Source: Flavobacteriaceae bacterium
Lineage (GTDB): Bacteria > Bacteroidota > Bacteroidia > Flavobacteriales > Flavobacteriaceae
Assembly: GCA_014239275.1 (NCBI GenBank)
Contig: JAAZZF010000061.1
Coordinates: 1-37,754 of the forward strand
Direction: 5' to 3'
Length of the DNA stretch: 37,754 bases
In this document: piece by piece, positions 8,549 to 17,920 of the stretch
Layout of the letters: every line of letters begins with the position of its first letter
Numbering within the stretch: the stretch's first letter is position 1
Program-made: the position numbers and the translations under genes
Notes under the pieces: generated by a model
Told to the model about the DNA's origin: nothing
Seen by the model: the letters and a program-made list of their open reading frames with translations, nothing else
The model's database searches: none

Positions 8549-10015
8549 ATGAGTGTTGATTTTAAAATAGAAAAAAAAGAATTTTATTCTAATTCAGTTA
8601 AAGATAATTTGAAAAAATTCTATATCGAAAGCTATGGATGCCAAATGAATTTTGCAGATAGTGAAGTTGTAGCTTCTATTGTTTCTAAAGAGGGCTATAC
8701 TTCAACTCAAAATTTAAATGATGCTGACTTAATATTACTTAACACTTGTTCAATTAGAGAAAAAGCTGAACAAACTGTTAGAAAAAGGCTAGAGGGATTT
8801 AACAAATTGAAAAGAAACAATAAAAATTTAAAAGTTGGTGTTCTAGGTTGTATGGCAGAACGTTTAAAAAATAAGTTTTTAGAAGAGGAAAAAATAGTAG
8901 ATTTAGTTGTAGGTCCAGATGCGTATAAAGACATTCCTAATTTAATTAAAGAAATTAATGAGGGAAGAAATGCTGTAAATGTAATACTATCTAAAGAAGA
9001 AACTTACGGAGATATAAATCCTGTTCGTTTATCAACCAATGGCGTTACAGCTTTTGTTTCTATAACAAGAGGTTGTGATAATATGTGCTCTTTTTGTGTC
9101 GTACCTTTTACTAGAGGGAGAGAAAGAAGTCGTGACCCTAAAAGTATTTTAGAAGAAATAAAAATATTAGTTAATAAAAACTATAAAGAAATAACTCTTC
9201 TAGGTCAAAATGTAGATAGTTATTTGTGGTATGGAGGTGGTCTAAAAAAAGATTTTAAAAAAATTAGTGCATTGAGACAAAAAACTTCAATTAATTTTTC
9301 CAAATTATTAAAATTAGTAGCTGAATCTTTTCCTTTTTTAAGAATTAGGTTTTCTACTTCAAATCCTCAGGACATGAGTTCTGATGTAATAAAAACAATG
9401 TCTAAGTATAGGAATATTTGTAACCATATTCACCTTCCTGTTCAATCAGGAAGCAACAAAATTCTAAAAGCAATGAACAGACAGCATACAAGAGAAGAGT
9501 ATTTAGGCTTAATAAAAGAGATAAAAGAAATAATACCAGATTGCTCAATTTCTCAAGATATTATCTCTGGATTTCCTAATGAAACGGACAAAGATCATAA
9601 CCTTACTCTTGATTTGATGAATAAAGTAAAATATGACTTTGGGTATATGTTTAAATATTCTGAAAGGCCTGGAACTTTAGCTTCTAAAAAATTTAATGAT
9701 AATATATCTGAAAAAAAAAAAAAAAATAGGTTACAAGAAATTGTAGATCTACAACAAAAGCATAGTAATTACAGAACAAAAGGCTATGTAGGTAAAATAG
9801 TTGAGGTCTTAATTGAAAAAGAATCTAAAAAATCCCGCTTTCAATGGAGCGGAAGGAATCAACAAAACACAGTAGTCGTATTTGATAAAGAAAATTACCA
9901 AATAGGTGATTTTGTAAATGTTTTAATTACTGATTGCACTTCAGCTACATTGATTGGAAATGCAGTTAATTATTCTAAAAATTCAACAAATGGAATTATC
10001 TACTCAAACAATTAA
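8549..10015 (+). CDS. miaB: tRNA-2-methylthio-N6-isopentenyladenosine-37 synthase
   Basis: MiaB is a radical-SAM enzyme that adds a methylthio group to i6A at position 37 of tRNAs reading UNN codons. All signature residues are seen: the N-terminal UPF0004 domain with Cys31 (YGCQMN), Cys67 (NTCSIRE) and Cys101 (LGCMAE) for the auxiliary cluster, and the radical-SAM CxxxCxxC as RGCDNMCSFCVV (Cys176, 180, 183). A TRAM domain occupies the C-terminus from about residue 405. The 488-residue length is normal. A 16-base A run lies inside the gene between the radical-SAM and TRAM parts. The gene heads a cluster with the sigma-54 activator, LptE-like and SecG genes, and overlaps the activator by 26 bases. 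Confidence 0.97.
   Translation: MSVDFKIEKKEFYSNSVKDNLKKFYIESYGCQMNFADSEVVASIVSKEGYTSTQNLNDADLILLNTCSIREKAEQTVRKRLEGFNKLKRNNKNLKVGVLGCMAERLKNKFLEEEKIVDLVVGPDAYKDIPNLIKEINEGRNAVNVILSKEETYGDINPVRLSTNGVTAFVSITRGCDNMCSFCVVPFTRGRERSRDPKSILEEIKILVNKNYKEITLLGQNVDSYLWYGGGLKKDFKKISALRQKTSINFSKLLKLVAESFPFLRIRFSTSNPQDMSSDVIKTMSKYRNICNHIHLPVQSGSNKILKAMNRQHTREEYLGLIKEIKEIIPDCSISQDIISGFPNETDKDHNLTLDLMNKVKYDFGYMFKYSERPGTLASKKFNDNISEKKKKNRLQEIVDLQQKHSNYRTKGYVGKIVEVLIEKESKKSRFQWSGRNQQNTVVVFDKENYQIGDFVNVLITDCTSATLIGNAVNYSKNSTNGIIYSNN
9711..9726 (+). repeat. A16 homopolymer inside miaB
   Basis: Sixteen A in a row follow the G of the Glu388 codon and encode four lysines and the start of Asn393. One extra A would bring TAG into frame at once; one fewer A gives TAG after six further codons. 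Either change would remove the TRAM domain. Confidence 0.9.
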
Positions 10016-11249
10016 ACAACGCTTTGGAATAATTGGTAATGACCATTTATTAGAAAGAGCAATAGAAAAAGCCGTAAGAGTCTCACCTACGGATATTTCA
10101 GTTTTAATAACTGGAGAAAGTGGAGTTGGAAAAGAAAGTTTCCCAAAAATTATTCATCAATTATCTCATAGAAAGCATAATAAATATATTGCAGTTAATT
10201 GTGGGGCTATACCAGAAGGCACCATTGATTCTGAATTATTTGGGCATGAAAAAGGGGCCTTTACTGGAGCAGCTAGTTCAAGAAAAGGATACTTTGAAGT
10301 AGCTGATGGAGGAACAATTTTTTTAGATGAAGTTGGTGAACTCCCCATAACAACACAAGTTAGGCTTTTAAGAGTTTTAGAAAATGGTGAGTTTATAAAA
10401 GTTGGCTCTTCAGAAGTACATAAAACAAATATTAGAATTGTAGCTGCTACTAATTTAGATATGGAATCTGCAATTCATAAAGGAAAATTTAGAGAAGATC
10501 TTTTTTATAGACTCAGTACTGTTGAAATTAAAGTTCCACCTTTAAGAAACAGAAAGGATGATATACATTTATTATTCCGAAAGTTTGCATCAGATTTTGC
10601 AAAAAAATATAATATGCCTACTGTTAGGTTAGATAATAATGCTCAAAAACTTTTAACTCTATATCCTTGGAATGGAAACGTTAGACAACTTAGAAATGTT
10701 GCCGAGCAACTATCAGTTTTGGAAGAAAAAAGAGATATTTCAGTCTCTTTATTAAAGTCATATTTGCCTGATTTTAATTCTACGCTACCAGCAATTATAA
10801 ATAAACAAAAAGACTCAAGTGATTTTTCAAATGAAAGAGAGATATTATATAAAATACTTTTCGACATGAAAAAAGATTTAAATGATTTGAAAAAAATTAC
10901 AGAACATTTGAATAATGGCAAAAAAAATATAGATTATCAGCCAGAAGATTTGAGTAATTTAGAAAAATTATATGAAATTAAACCAGATTCTAAGACAAAA
11001 TCTAGAGAATTAATTGAAATTGATAAAAAAAACAAGAAATTTGAAGAATCTAATTTATTTGAAGATAAATACCATTTTGCTGAAGAAATAAATGAAGAAG
11101 AGACATTATCTATTCATGATAAAGAATTAGAATTAATAATTAAGGCATTGGAAAGGAATAAAGGTAAAAGAAAAGCTGCAGCAGAAGAGCTAGGTATTTC
11201 TGAAAGAACACTTTATAGAAAAATTAAACAGCATGACATTGAACTATAA
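9990..11249 (+). CDS. sigma-54-dependent activator (AAA+ and Fis-type HTH, no sensor domain)
   Basis: This is a bacterial enhancer-binding protein that uses ATP to open sigma-54 promoters. With the chosen start (MELSTQTIKQRFGIIGND) it has 419 residues and begins directly with the AAA+ domain. Walker A GESGVGKE is at 42-49, the sigma-54-contacting GAFTGA loop at 89-94 and Walker B TIFLDE at 109-114. A Fis-like helix-turn-helix closes the protein (KRKAAAEELGISERTLYRKI). Between them, about residues 265-370, lies a charged, low-complexity linker. There is no receiver, GAF or PAS domain, so activity is probably set by expression or by a partner. ATGs 36 and 30 bases upstream are possible, but homologues of this synteny start as here. 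It sits between miaB and lptE, overlapping both. Confidence 0.92.
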   Translation: MELSTQTIKQRFGIIGNDHLLERAIEKAVRVSPTDISVLITGESGVGKESFPKIIHQLSHRKHNKYIAVNCGAIPEGTIDSELFGHEKGAFTGAASSRKGYFEVADGGTIFLDEVGELPITTQVRLLRVLENGEFIKVGSSEVHKTNIRIVAATNLDMESAIHKGKFREDLFYRLSTVEIKVPPLRNRKDDIHLLFRKFASDFAKKYNMPTVRLDNNAQKLLTLYPWNGNVRQLRNVAEQLSVLEEKRDISVSLLKSYLPDFNSTLPAIINKQKDSSDFSNEREILYKILFDMKKDLNDLKKITEHLNNGKKNIDYQPEDLSNLEKLYEIKPDSKTKSRELIEIDKKNKKFEESNLFEDKYHFAEEINEEETLSIHDKELELIIKALERNKGKRKAAAEELGISERTLYRKIKQHDIEL

Positions 11250-11760
11250 AAAAATCAATCTGCTTTATAGTTTAATAACATTAACATTGTTAAGTTGTGG
11301 AAGCTATTCTTTTACAGGAGCTTCTATTCCTGAAGGCACAGAAACGTTTCAAGTAAACTTTTTTGAAAATGATGCAGGAAATAATATGGGTTCTATTTTT
11401 GAACCTGGTTTAGATAGAGATTTCACTTTAGCTTTACAAAACATACTACAAAATCAAACGAATCTTCAATTAGTTTCTAATGACGGTGATCTAGTTTTTG
11501 AAGGAGAAATTACTGAATACAGAGTTAGTCCCATGACTGCTACATCTGATTTAACTGCTGCACAAAACAGATTAAGCATTTCTGTTAATGTTAGGTTTTT
11601 TAACATTAAAAAAGAGGATGATGATTTTGAAAAAAGATTTTCATTCTATTTTGACTATCCAGCAGAAACTCAATTATTAAATATAAAATCCGAAGCTCAT
11701 GATTTAATTTTTGAAAGAATAACTCAAGACATTTTTAATGCTTCATTAGCAAAATGGTAG
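11233..11760 (+). CDS. lptE: LptE-like LPS-assembly lipoprotein
   Basis: The 175-residue product is a predicted outer-membrane lipoprotein: an N-terminal hydrophobic signal ends in the lipobox LTLLSC, followed by GSYSFTGASIPEGTETFQV. That opening (C-G-x-Y-S-F-x-G, then P-x-G-x-x-T) is typical of the Bacteroidota LptE family, which plugs the LptD translocon that delivers LPS to the cell surface. The mid part (DLVFEGEITEYRVSPMTAT) and the C-terminal FERITQDIFNASLAKW also fit. The gene overlaps the sigma-54 activator by 17 bases and the next gene by 7, so all are co-translated. The assignment comes from family pattern and conserved gene order. Confidence 0.85.
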   Translation: MTLNYKKINLLYSLITLTLLSCGSYSFTGASIPEGTETFQVNFFENDAGNNMGSIFEPGLDRDFTLALQNILQNQTNLQLVSNDGDLVFEGEITEYRVSPMTATSDLTAAQNRLSISVNVRFFNIKKEDDDFEKRFSFYFDYPAETQLLNIKSEAHDLIFERITQDIFNASLAKW

Positions 11761-12389
11761 AAATCAGTAAAAAAAAATTTTCTCAAATAATTTTTGATCC
11801 TAATAAAATAAGCTTAGATGAAACCTTATCATTTAAAAGTCTTGTAAAAAAATATCCTTATTTTCAGGCAGCTAGAATAATTGAACTAATAGGCCTAAAA
11901 AAACACAATAGTATTAGGTTTAACAAATCATTAAAAGAATGTGCTTTATTTTCAACTGACAGAAGTGTTTTAAGAGATATTATTGAATTTGACAAAATCA
12001 ATGTTATTGATAAGGATTTTATAGAATCTGACGAAGTTATTCTTTCTTCTGAAAAAACAAAAAATTCTTTTATAGAATGGCTTAAAGTAACAAAACCTAT
12101 ATCTAAAAATTCAAAAAATGATAATGAAACTTTGATACAAAATTTCATAAAATCTAAGCCAGTAATTTCTTTTGAAAAACAAAGTTCAAAAAATAATTTG
12201 GCCAATGAATTTAAAGTCAGTAAAAAAGAATATATGACTGAAACATTAGCAAAACTTTATTTTGAACAAAGTAAATTTAAAGAAGCAATTAAAGCTTATG
12301 AGATTCTGTGTTTGAAATATCCAGAAAAAATCAGTTTATTTGCAGACCAAATAAAAACGATTAAAAATAATTTAAAAAATAAATCATGA
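11754..12389 (+). CDS. uncharacterised TPR-like protein of the lptE-secG cluster
   Basis: I do not recognise a function. The 211-residue soluble protein has no signal peptide. The N-terminal part contains a segment around SLVKKYPYFQAARIIEL that is common in a Bacteroidota family always found at this position. The C-terminal 50 residues (TETLAKLYFEQSKFKEAIKAY onward) look like one to two tetratricopeptide helices, with the A-x-x-Y-x-x-Q-x-x-F-x-x-A spacing. It overlaps lptE by 7 bases and secG by 4 (ATGA), which suggests co-expression with export and LPS-assembly factors. A cytoplasmic scaffold role for protein-protein contacts is a guess from the repeat. Confidence 0.75.
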   Translation: MVEISKKKFSQIIFDPNKISLDETLSFKSLVKKYPYFQAARIIELIGLKKHNSIRFNKSLKECALFSTDRSVLRDIIEFDKINVIDKDFIESDEVILSSEKTKNSFIEWLKVTKPISKNSKNDNETLIQNFIKSKPVISFEKQSSKNNLANEFKVSKKEYMTETLAKLYFEQSKFKEAIKAYEILCLKYPEKISLFADQIKTIKNNLKNKS

Positions 12390-12724
12390 GTAGTTTTTCA
12401 ATATTCTTATTACTTATAATCTTTGTTTCATTTTTACTGGTTTTAGTAATTATGGTTCAGAACCCGAAAGGCGGAGGTTTGTCTTCAAGTTTTGGGGGTG
12501 ATTCTCAACAAATAGGAGGTGTTAAAAAAACAACTGATTTTTTAGACAAAAGTACGTGGGTTTTAGCTTCATTATTATTGATTTTAATTTTATTATCAAA
12601 CCTTACAATTAATAGGGGAACTGAAAATACAGATTCCAAACTCTTGGATCCAAATCAAATAGAAGAATCTATTCCTGAAACTTTGCCTGAGGATATTCCT
12701 CTTGAAATACCAGTTAAAGATTAA
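12386..12724 (+). CDS. secG: SecG, protein-export membrane subunit
   Basis: SecG assists SecA-driven translocation through SecYE. The 112-residue product has two transmembrane helices (about 4-24 and 55-73) joined by the family's glycine-rich loop, MVQNPKGGGLSSSFGG, which is the diagnostic part. A Pro/Glu-rich cytoplasmic or periplasmic tail (ESIPETLPEDIPLEIPVKD) follows helix two and is longer than in E. coli SecG. The ATG overlaps the preceding stop (ATGA). No terminator is seen after the stop; the 116-base gap to groES holds a promoter candidate. Confidence 0.95.
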   Translation: MSSFSIFLLLIIFVSFLLVLVIMVQNPKGGGLSSSFGGDSQQIGGVKKTTDFLDKSTWVLASLLLILILLSNLTINRGTENTDSKLLDPNQIEESIPETLPEDIPLEIPVKD

Positions 12725-12744
12725 AAAATTGGATTATGCCATGC

Positions 12745-12809
12745 TGTCATTTGATGAAAAAATAATAATTATCAATTTGTCAGTTTATGTTATTTGGCAT
12801 GATTGATGT
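12745..12809 (+). promoter_or_regulatory. groESL control region with sigma-54-like promoter
   Basis: TTGGCATGATTGATGT at 12794-12809 fits the -24/-12 pattern (TGGCAYG, then ATGT where TTGC is usual), with GG and the final GT spaced by ten bases; the -12 cytosine is replaced by T. A start near 12820 would leave about 20 bases before groES. Upstream lie TGTCA (12745-12749), an 11-base TCAT-TTG-ATGA inverted repeat overlapping it (12747-12757) and a second TGTCA (12778-12782). No CIRCE element (TTAGCACTC/GAGTGCTAA) and no TAnnTTTG -7 element are seen. Confidence 0.4.
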
Positions 12810-12840
12810 AAATGTATAGTTAAATTAAAATTTCATAATA

Positions 12841-13119
12841 ATGAGTAAATTAAATATTAAACCGTTGGCAGACCGAGTTTTGGTTCAGCCTCTTGAAGCT
12901 GAAACTAAAACAGCTTCTGGAATTATAATTCCAGATTCAGCTAAGGAAAAACCACAAAAAGGAAACGTTGTAGCTGTAGGGCCTGGAACAAAAGAAAACC
13001 CAGTAACTGTTAAAGTTGGTGATACAGTTTTATATGGAAAGTATTCAGGTACAGAACTTAAACTTGAAACTAATGATTATTTAATTATGCGAGAAAGCGA
13101 TATTCTTGCAATTGTATAA
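12841..13119 (+). CDS. groES: GroES co-chaperonin (Hsp10)
   Basis: GroES forms the seven-membered lid of the GroEL folding chamber in the cytoplasm. The 92-residue product has the full family pattern: [17 protein letters not shown] at the start, the mobile loop [20 protein letters not shown] that docks on GroEL, the VVAVGPG turn, [17 protein letters not shown] and the closing [13 protein letters not shown]. Length is normal. It is followed by groEL after 18 bases. The preceding gap of 116 bases, with a sigma-54-like promoter and inverted repeats, suggests its own stress-type regulation rather than simple read-through from secG. Confidence 0.98.
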   Translation: MSKLNIKPLADRVLVQPLEAETKTASGIIIPDSAKEKPQKGNVVAVGPGTKENPVTVKVGDTVLYGKYSGTELKLETNDYLIMRESDILAIV

Positions 13120-14772
<1,653 letters not shown>

Positions 14773-14790
14773 ATCCAAATTATTAAATTT

Positions 14791-14815
14791 AACTGCCCTA
14801 AGGGGCAGTTTTTTT
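14791..14815 (+). terminator. intrinsic terminator of groESL
   Basis: AACTGCCC (14791-14798), four-base loop, GGGCAGTT (14803-14810), then TTTTT: an eight-pair perfect stem followed directly by a T-tract. It is the clearest terminator in the window. The next gene's ATG starts at 14816, right at the end of the T-tract. Confidence 0.92.
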
Positions 14816-15271
14816 ATGTTTAAAATAGCAACAGAAATTATTGAAAATGAAATTAATAAAACTAATGATTTAAAAAATTGTTTAAATCGTATCTGCAAAT
14901 TTTTAAATGAAAAAATTGAAGGTTATGATTGGGTTGGATTTTATTTTCATAATGAAAAAAATAAAGAATTAGAATTAGTAGCATTTTCTGGAATACCTAC
15001 TCTACATACTAAAATTCCATTTGGTAAAGGAATTTGTGGTAAATCCGCACTAACAAATAATCCAATTGTAGTTGATGATGTTTCAAAAGAATACAACTAC
15101 ATCGAATGTAATATTGATGTAAAATCTGAAATTGTTGTTCCTTTATTTGATAATGAAAAAAATATCGGGCAAATTGATGTTGATTCAAACAATTTAAATC
15201 AATTCACAAAAATTGATTTAAATTTTTTAAAAAAAATCAATGAAATGATTTCAGAAAAATTTTTAAAATAA
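14816..15271 (+). CDS. msrC: free methionine-R-sulfoxide reductase (GAF-domain type)
   Basis: This enzyme reduces free methionine-R-sulfoxide in the cytoplasm, repairing oxidised methionine with thioredoxin. The 151-residue product is a single GAF domain with the family's signatures: YDWVGFYF, FGKGICGKSA and KSEIVVPLFD. Of the three cysteines of E. coli fRMsr (84, 94, 118), the second and third are kept as Cys74 and Cys98 with the same 24-residue spacing; the first is missing, so the reaction would rely on a single disulfide pair. The ATG comes right after the groESL terminator and no in-frame alternative start is nearby. Its promoter would have to lie in or before the terminator, or expression relies on read-through. 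purH follows after 63 bases. Confidence 0.87.
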   Translation: MFKIATEIIENEINKTNDLKNCLNRICKFLNEKIEGYDWVGFYFHNEKNKELELVAFSGIPTLHTKIPFGKGICGKSALTNNPIVVDDVSKEYNYIECNIDVKSEIVVPLFDNEKNIGQIDVDSNNLNQFTKIDLNFLKKINEMISEKFLK

Positions 15272-15334
15272 AATAAAAATCTTATTTTTTTACCAAAATA
15301 ACTACTTTTACGTTTCGTTAACCACCTAATAAAT

Positions 15335-16852
15335 ATGTTAAAAATAAAATCTGCATTAATATCTGTTTTTGATAAAAATGGGATAGAAACTATTGCTAAG
15401 AAACTGAATTCGTTAGGAATTAAAATTTTTTCAACAGGTGGAACTGAATTGTATTTGAAAGAAATTGGTATTCCCGTTATTAAAATTGAAGATATCACTA
15501 GCTACCCTTCAATTCTCGGAGGCAGGGTAAAAACTCTTCACCCAAAAGTTTTTGGAGGAATTTTAAGTCGAAGAAATAATGAAAAAGACACTGAAGACAT
15601 TAATAATTATGAAATTCCAACTATTGATTTGGTTATAGTTGATTTATATCCTTTTGAAAAAACAGTTGAGTCTGGAGAAAGCGAAAATAATATTATAGAA
15701 AAAATTGATATTGGAGGTGTTTCATTAATTAGAGCAGCAGCCAAAAATTTTAAAGATGTTATTTGTGTTTCTTCTAAAGATGATTATAACAATTTTATTA
15801 ATTTATTAGAAAAAAATTCTGGAGAATTTGATGAAATTACTAGAAGAAAATATGCTGCTAGAGCATTTAACATCTCTTCACACTATGACACAGCAATTTT
15901 TAATTATTTCAATAATGAAAAAAATACATATAAATCTAGTTTTATAAATGGGAAATCATTAAGGTATGGCGAAAATCCACATCAAAACGGCATTTATTTT
16001 GGTGATCTTGATTCTTTATTTGATCAACTAAATGGCAAAGAACTATCTTACAATAATTTTTTAGATATTGATTCAGCCGTTAACTTAATGTCTGAATTTA
16101 AAAGTGATCTGCCAACTTTTGCTATTTTAAAACACAACAATGCTTGTGGCATATCAACTAGAAAATCTGTTTTAGCAGCTTATCAAGGTGCTCTTGCTGG
16201 AGATCCTATTTCTGCTTTTGGAGGCATCCTAATTTGTAACAAGACTATAGATCATGCTTCATCAGAAGAAATAAATAAACTTTTCTGTGAGGTAGTGATC
16301 GCTCCTGGCTATGATAAAGATGCTTTTGAGTTATTAAAAAGCAAGAAAAATAGAATAATTCTTAAATTAAAAAATAATAATTTATCAAAAAAAATTGTTA
16401 GAACATGTTTGAATGGAATCTTATTTCAAGATAAAGACAACAAAACAGATTCAATTGAAGATTTTTCTATTCCAACTGTTAAAAAGCCCTCTGATAAAGA
16501 AACGGAAGATTTAATTTTTGCATCAAAAATTTGTAAGCATACAAAGTCTAACACCATAGTTCTTGCTAAAAACAAACAATTAATTAGCTCAGGCACTGGT
16601 CAAACATCTAGAGTTGATGCACTAAAACAAGCAATTGAAAAATCAAAAAATTTTAATTTTAATCTTGATGGATCTGTAATGGCAAGTGATGCTTTTTTTC
16701 CATTTCCAGACTGTGTTGAAATAGCTCATAATCAAGGTATTTCTTCTGTAATTCAACCTGGTGGATCTATTAAAGATAACTTGTCTATTGATTATTGTAA
16801 TAAAAATAACTTATCAATGGTTTTAACTGGAATACGTCATTTTAAACATTAA
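15335..16852 (+). CDS. purH: bifunctional AICAR formyltransferase / IMP cyclohydrolase
   Basis: PurH performs the last two steps of purine synthesis, from AICAR through FAICAR to IMP. The 505-residue product starts with the MGS-like cyclohydrolase domain (SALISVFDKNGIETIAKKL, IFSTGGTE, then GGRVKTLHPKVFGGIL). It continues with the formyltransferase domain, where RYGENPHQNG, AILKHNNACG (Lys-His pair), DPISAFGG and ASDAFFPFPDCVEIA are visible, and ends with GISSVIQPGGSIKD and a typical ...GIRHFKH C-terminus. Length matches the family. The conserved neighbourhood with mreB downstream (30 bases) is common in flavobacteria. Confidence 0.97.
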   Translation: MLKIKSALISVFDKNGIETIAKKLNSLGIKIFSTGGTELYLKEIGIPVIKIEDITSYPSILGGRVKTLHPKVFGGILSRRNNEKDTEDINNYEIPTIDLVIVDLYPFEKTVESGESENNIIEKIDIGGVSLIRAAAKNFKDVICVSSKDDYNNFINLLEKNSGEFDEITRRKYAARAFNISSHYDTAIFNYFNNEKNTYKSSFINGKSLRYGENPHQNGIYFGDLDSLFDQLNGKELSYNNFLDIDSAVNLMSEFKSDLPTFAILKHNNACGISTRKSVLAAYQGALAGDPISAFGGILICNKTIDHASSEEINKLFCEVVIAPGYDKDAFELLKSKKNRIILKLKNNNLSKKIVRTCLNGILFQDKDNKTDSIEDFSIPTVKKPSDKETEDLIFASKICKHTKSNTIVLAKNKQLISSGTGQTSRVDALKQAIEKSKNFNFNLDGSVMASDAFFPFPDCVEIAHNQGISSVIQPGGSIKDNLSIDYCNKNNLSMVLTGIRHFKH

Positions 16853-16882
16853 TTTTATTAACTTGTAATACACTTAAAAATT

Positions 16883-17911
16883 ATGGGATTTTTTGATTTT
16901 TTGACTGAATCTATAGCAATTGATCTTGGCACGGCCAATACACTTATTATACATAACGATAAAGTAGTAGTGGACAGTCCTTCAATAGTTGCTATTGACA
17001 AACGAACTGATAAAATTATTGCTGTTGGAACTGAAGCCAGTTTAATGCAAGGCAAAACTCACGAAAACATTAAAACAGTTAGACCTTTAAAAGATGGTGT
17101 AATAGCTGATTTTAACGCTTCTGAACAAATGATAAGTTTGCTGATTAAAAGCATTCCTGCTTTAAAGAAAAACTTTTTTACCCCATCTCTTAAAATGGTA
17201 ATATGCATTCCATCAGGTATTACAGAAGTTGAAATGAGAGCTGTTAGAGAGTCTGCTGAAAGAGTAAATGGAAAAGAAGTCTATTTAATTCATGAACCAA
17301 TGGCTGCAGCAATTGGAATTGGTGTAGATATAATGCAGCCAAAAGGGAATATGATTGTTGATATAGGAGGAGGCACAACTGAAATAGCTGTAATTGCATT
17401 ATCAGGAATAGTTTGTGATAAATCCATTAAAGTGGCTGGGGATGTTTTTACAGGTGATATAATCTATTACATGAGAACACAGCATAACTTATATATTGGA
17501 GAAAGAACTGCTGAGAAAATTAAAGTCAATGTAGGAGCTGCTTCAGATGAATTTGAAAGTCCTCCTGATGATATTTCTGTACAAGGAAGAGACTTACTGA
17601 CTGGTAAACCTAAAGAGATTATAATAGGTTATCGTGAAATTGCAAAAGCTCTGGATAAGTCAATAATTAGAATTGAAGACTCAGTTATGGAAACACTATC
17701 TCAAACACCACCCGAATTGGCTGCAGATATATATAACACAGGAATATATTTAGCAGGTGGAGGATCTATGTTAAGAGGTCTTGATAAAAGACTTTCTAAA
17801 AAAACTGATTTACCAGTATTTATAGCTGAAGACCCTCTTAGAGCTGTAGTTAGAGGAACAGGAATAACCCTAAAAAATATTGAAAGATATAAAAGTGTTT
17901 TAGTGAAATAG
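16883..17911 (+). CDS. mreB: MreB, actin-like rod-shape protein
   Basis: MreB forms short membrane-bound filaments that guide lateral cell-wall synthesis. The 342-residue product has a hydrophobic N-terminal stretch for membrane contact (MGFFDFLTES), the phosphate-1 loop IDLGTANT (13-20), the MVICIPSGITEVEMRAV segment, phosphate-2 VDIGGGTTEIAV and the adenosine loop YLAGGGSMLRGLDKR. Length is standard. It leads the rod-complex genes mreC, mreD, mrdA and rodA; mreC follows after 9 bases. It lies 30 bases after purH, with no terminator between, so read-through from purH is likely. Confidence 0.98.
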   Translation: MGFFDFLTESIAIDLGTANTLIIHNDKVVVDSPSIVAIDKRTDKIIAVGTEASLMQGKTHENIKTVRPLKDGVIADFNASEQMISLLIKSIPALKKNFFTPSLKMVICIPSGITEVEMRAVRESAERVNGKEVYLIHEPMAAAIGIGVDIMQPKGNMIVDIGGGTTEIAVIALSGIVCDKSIKVAGDVFTGDIIYYMRTQHNLYIGERTAEKIKVNVGAASDEFESPPDDISVQGRDLLTGKPKEIIIGYREIAKALDKSIIRIEDSVMETLSQTPPELAADIYNTGIYLAGGGSMLRGLDKRLSKKTDLPVFIAEDPLRAVVRGTGITLKNIERYKSVLVK

Positions 17912-17920
17912 TAAATAATT

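Noticed and set aside
12725-12840. CIRCE/HrcA operator upstream of groES
   Set aside because: No TTAGCACTC/GAGTGCTAA inverted repeat is present; only TGTCA half-sites and a sigma-54-like box are seen.
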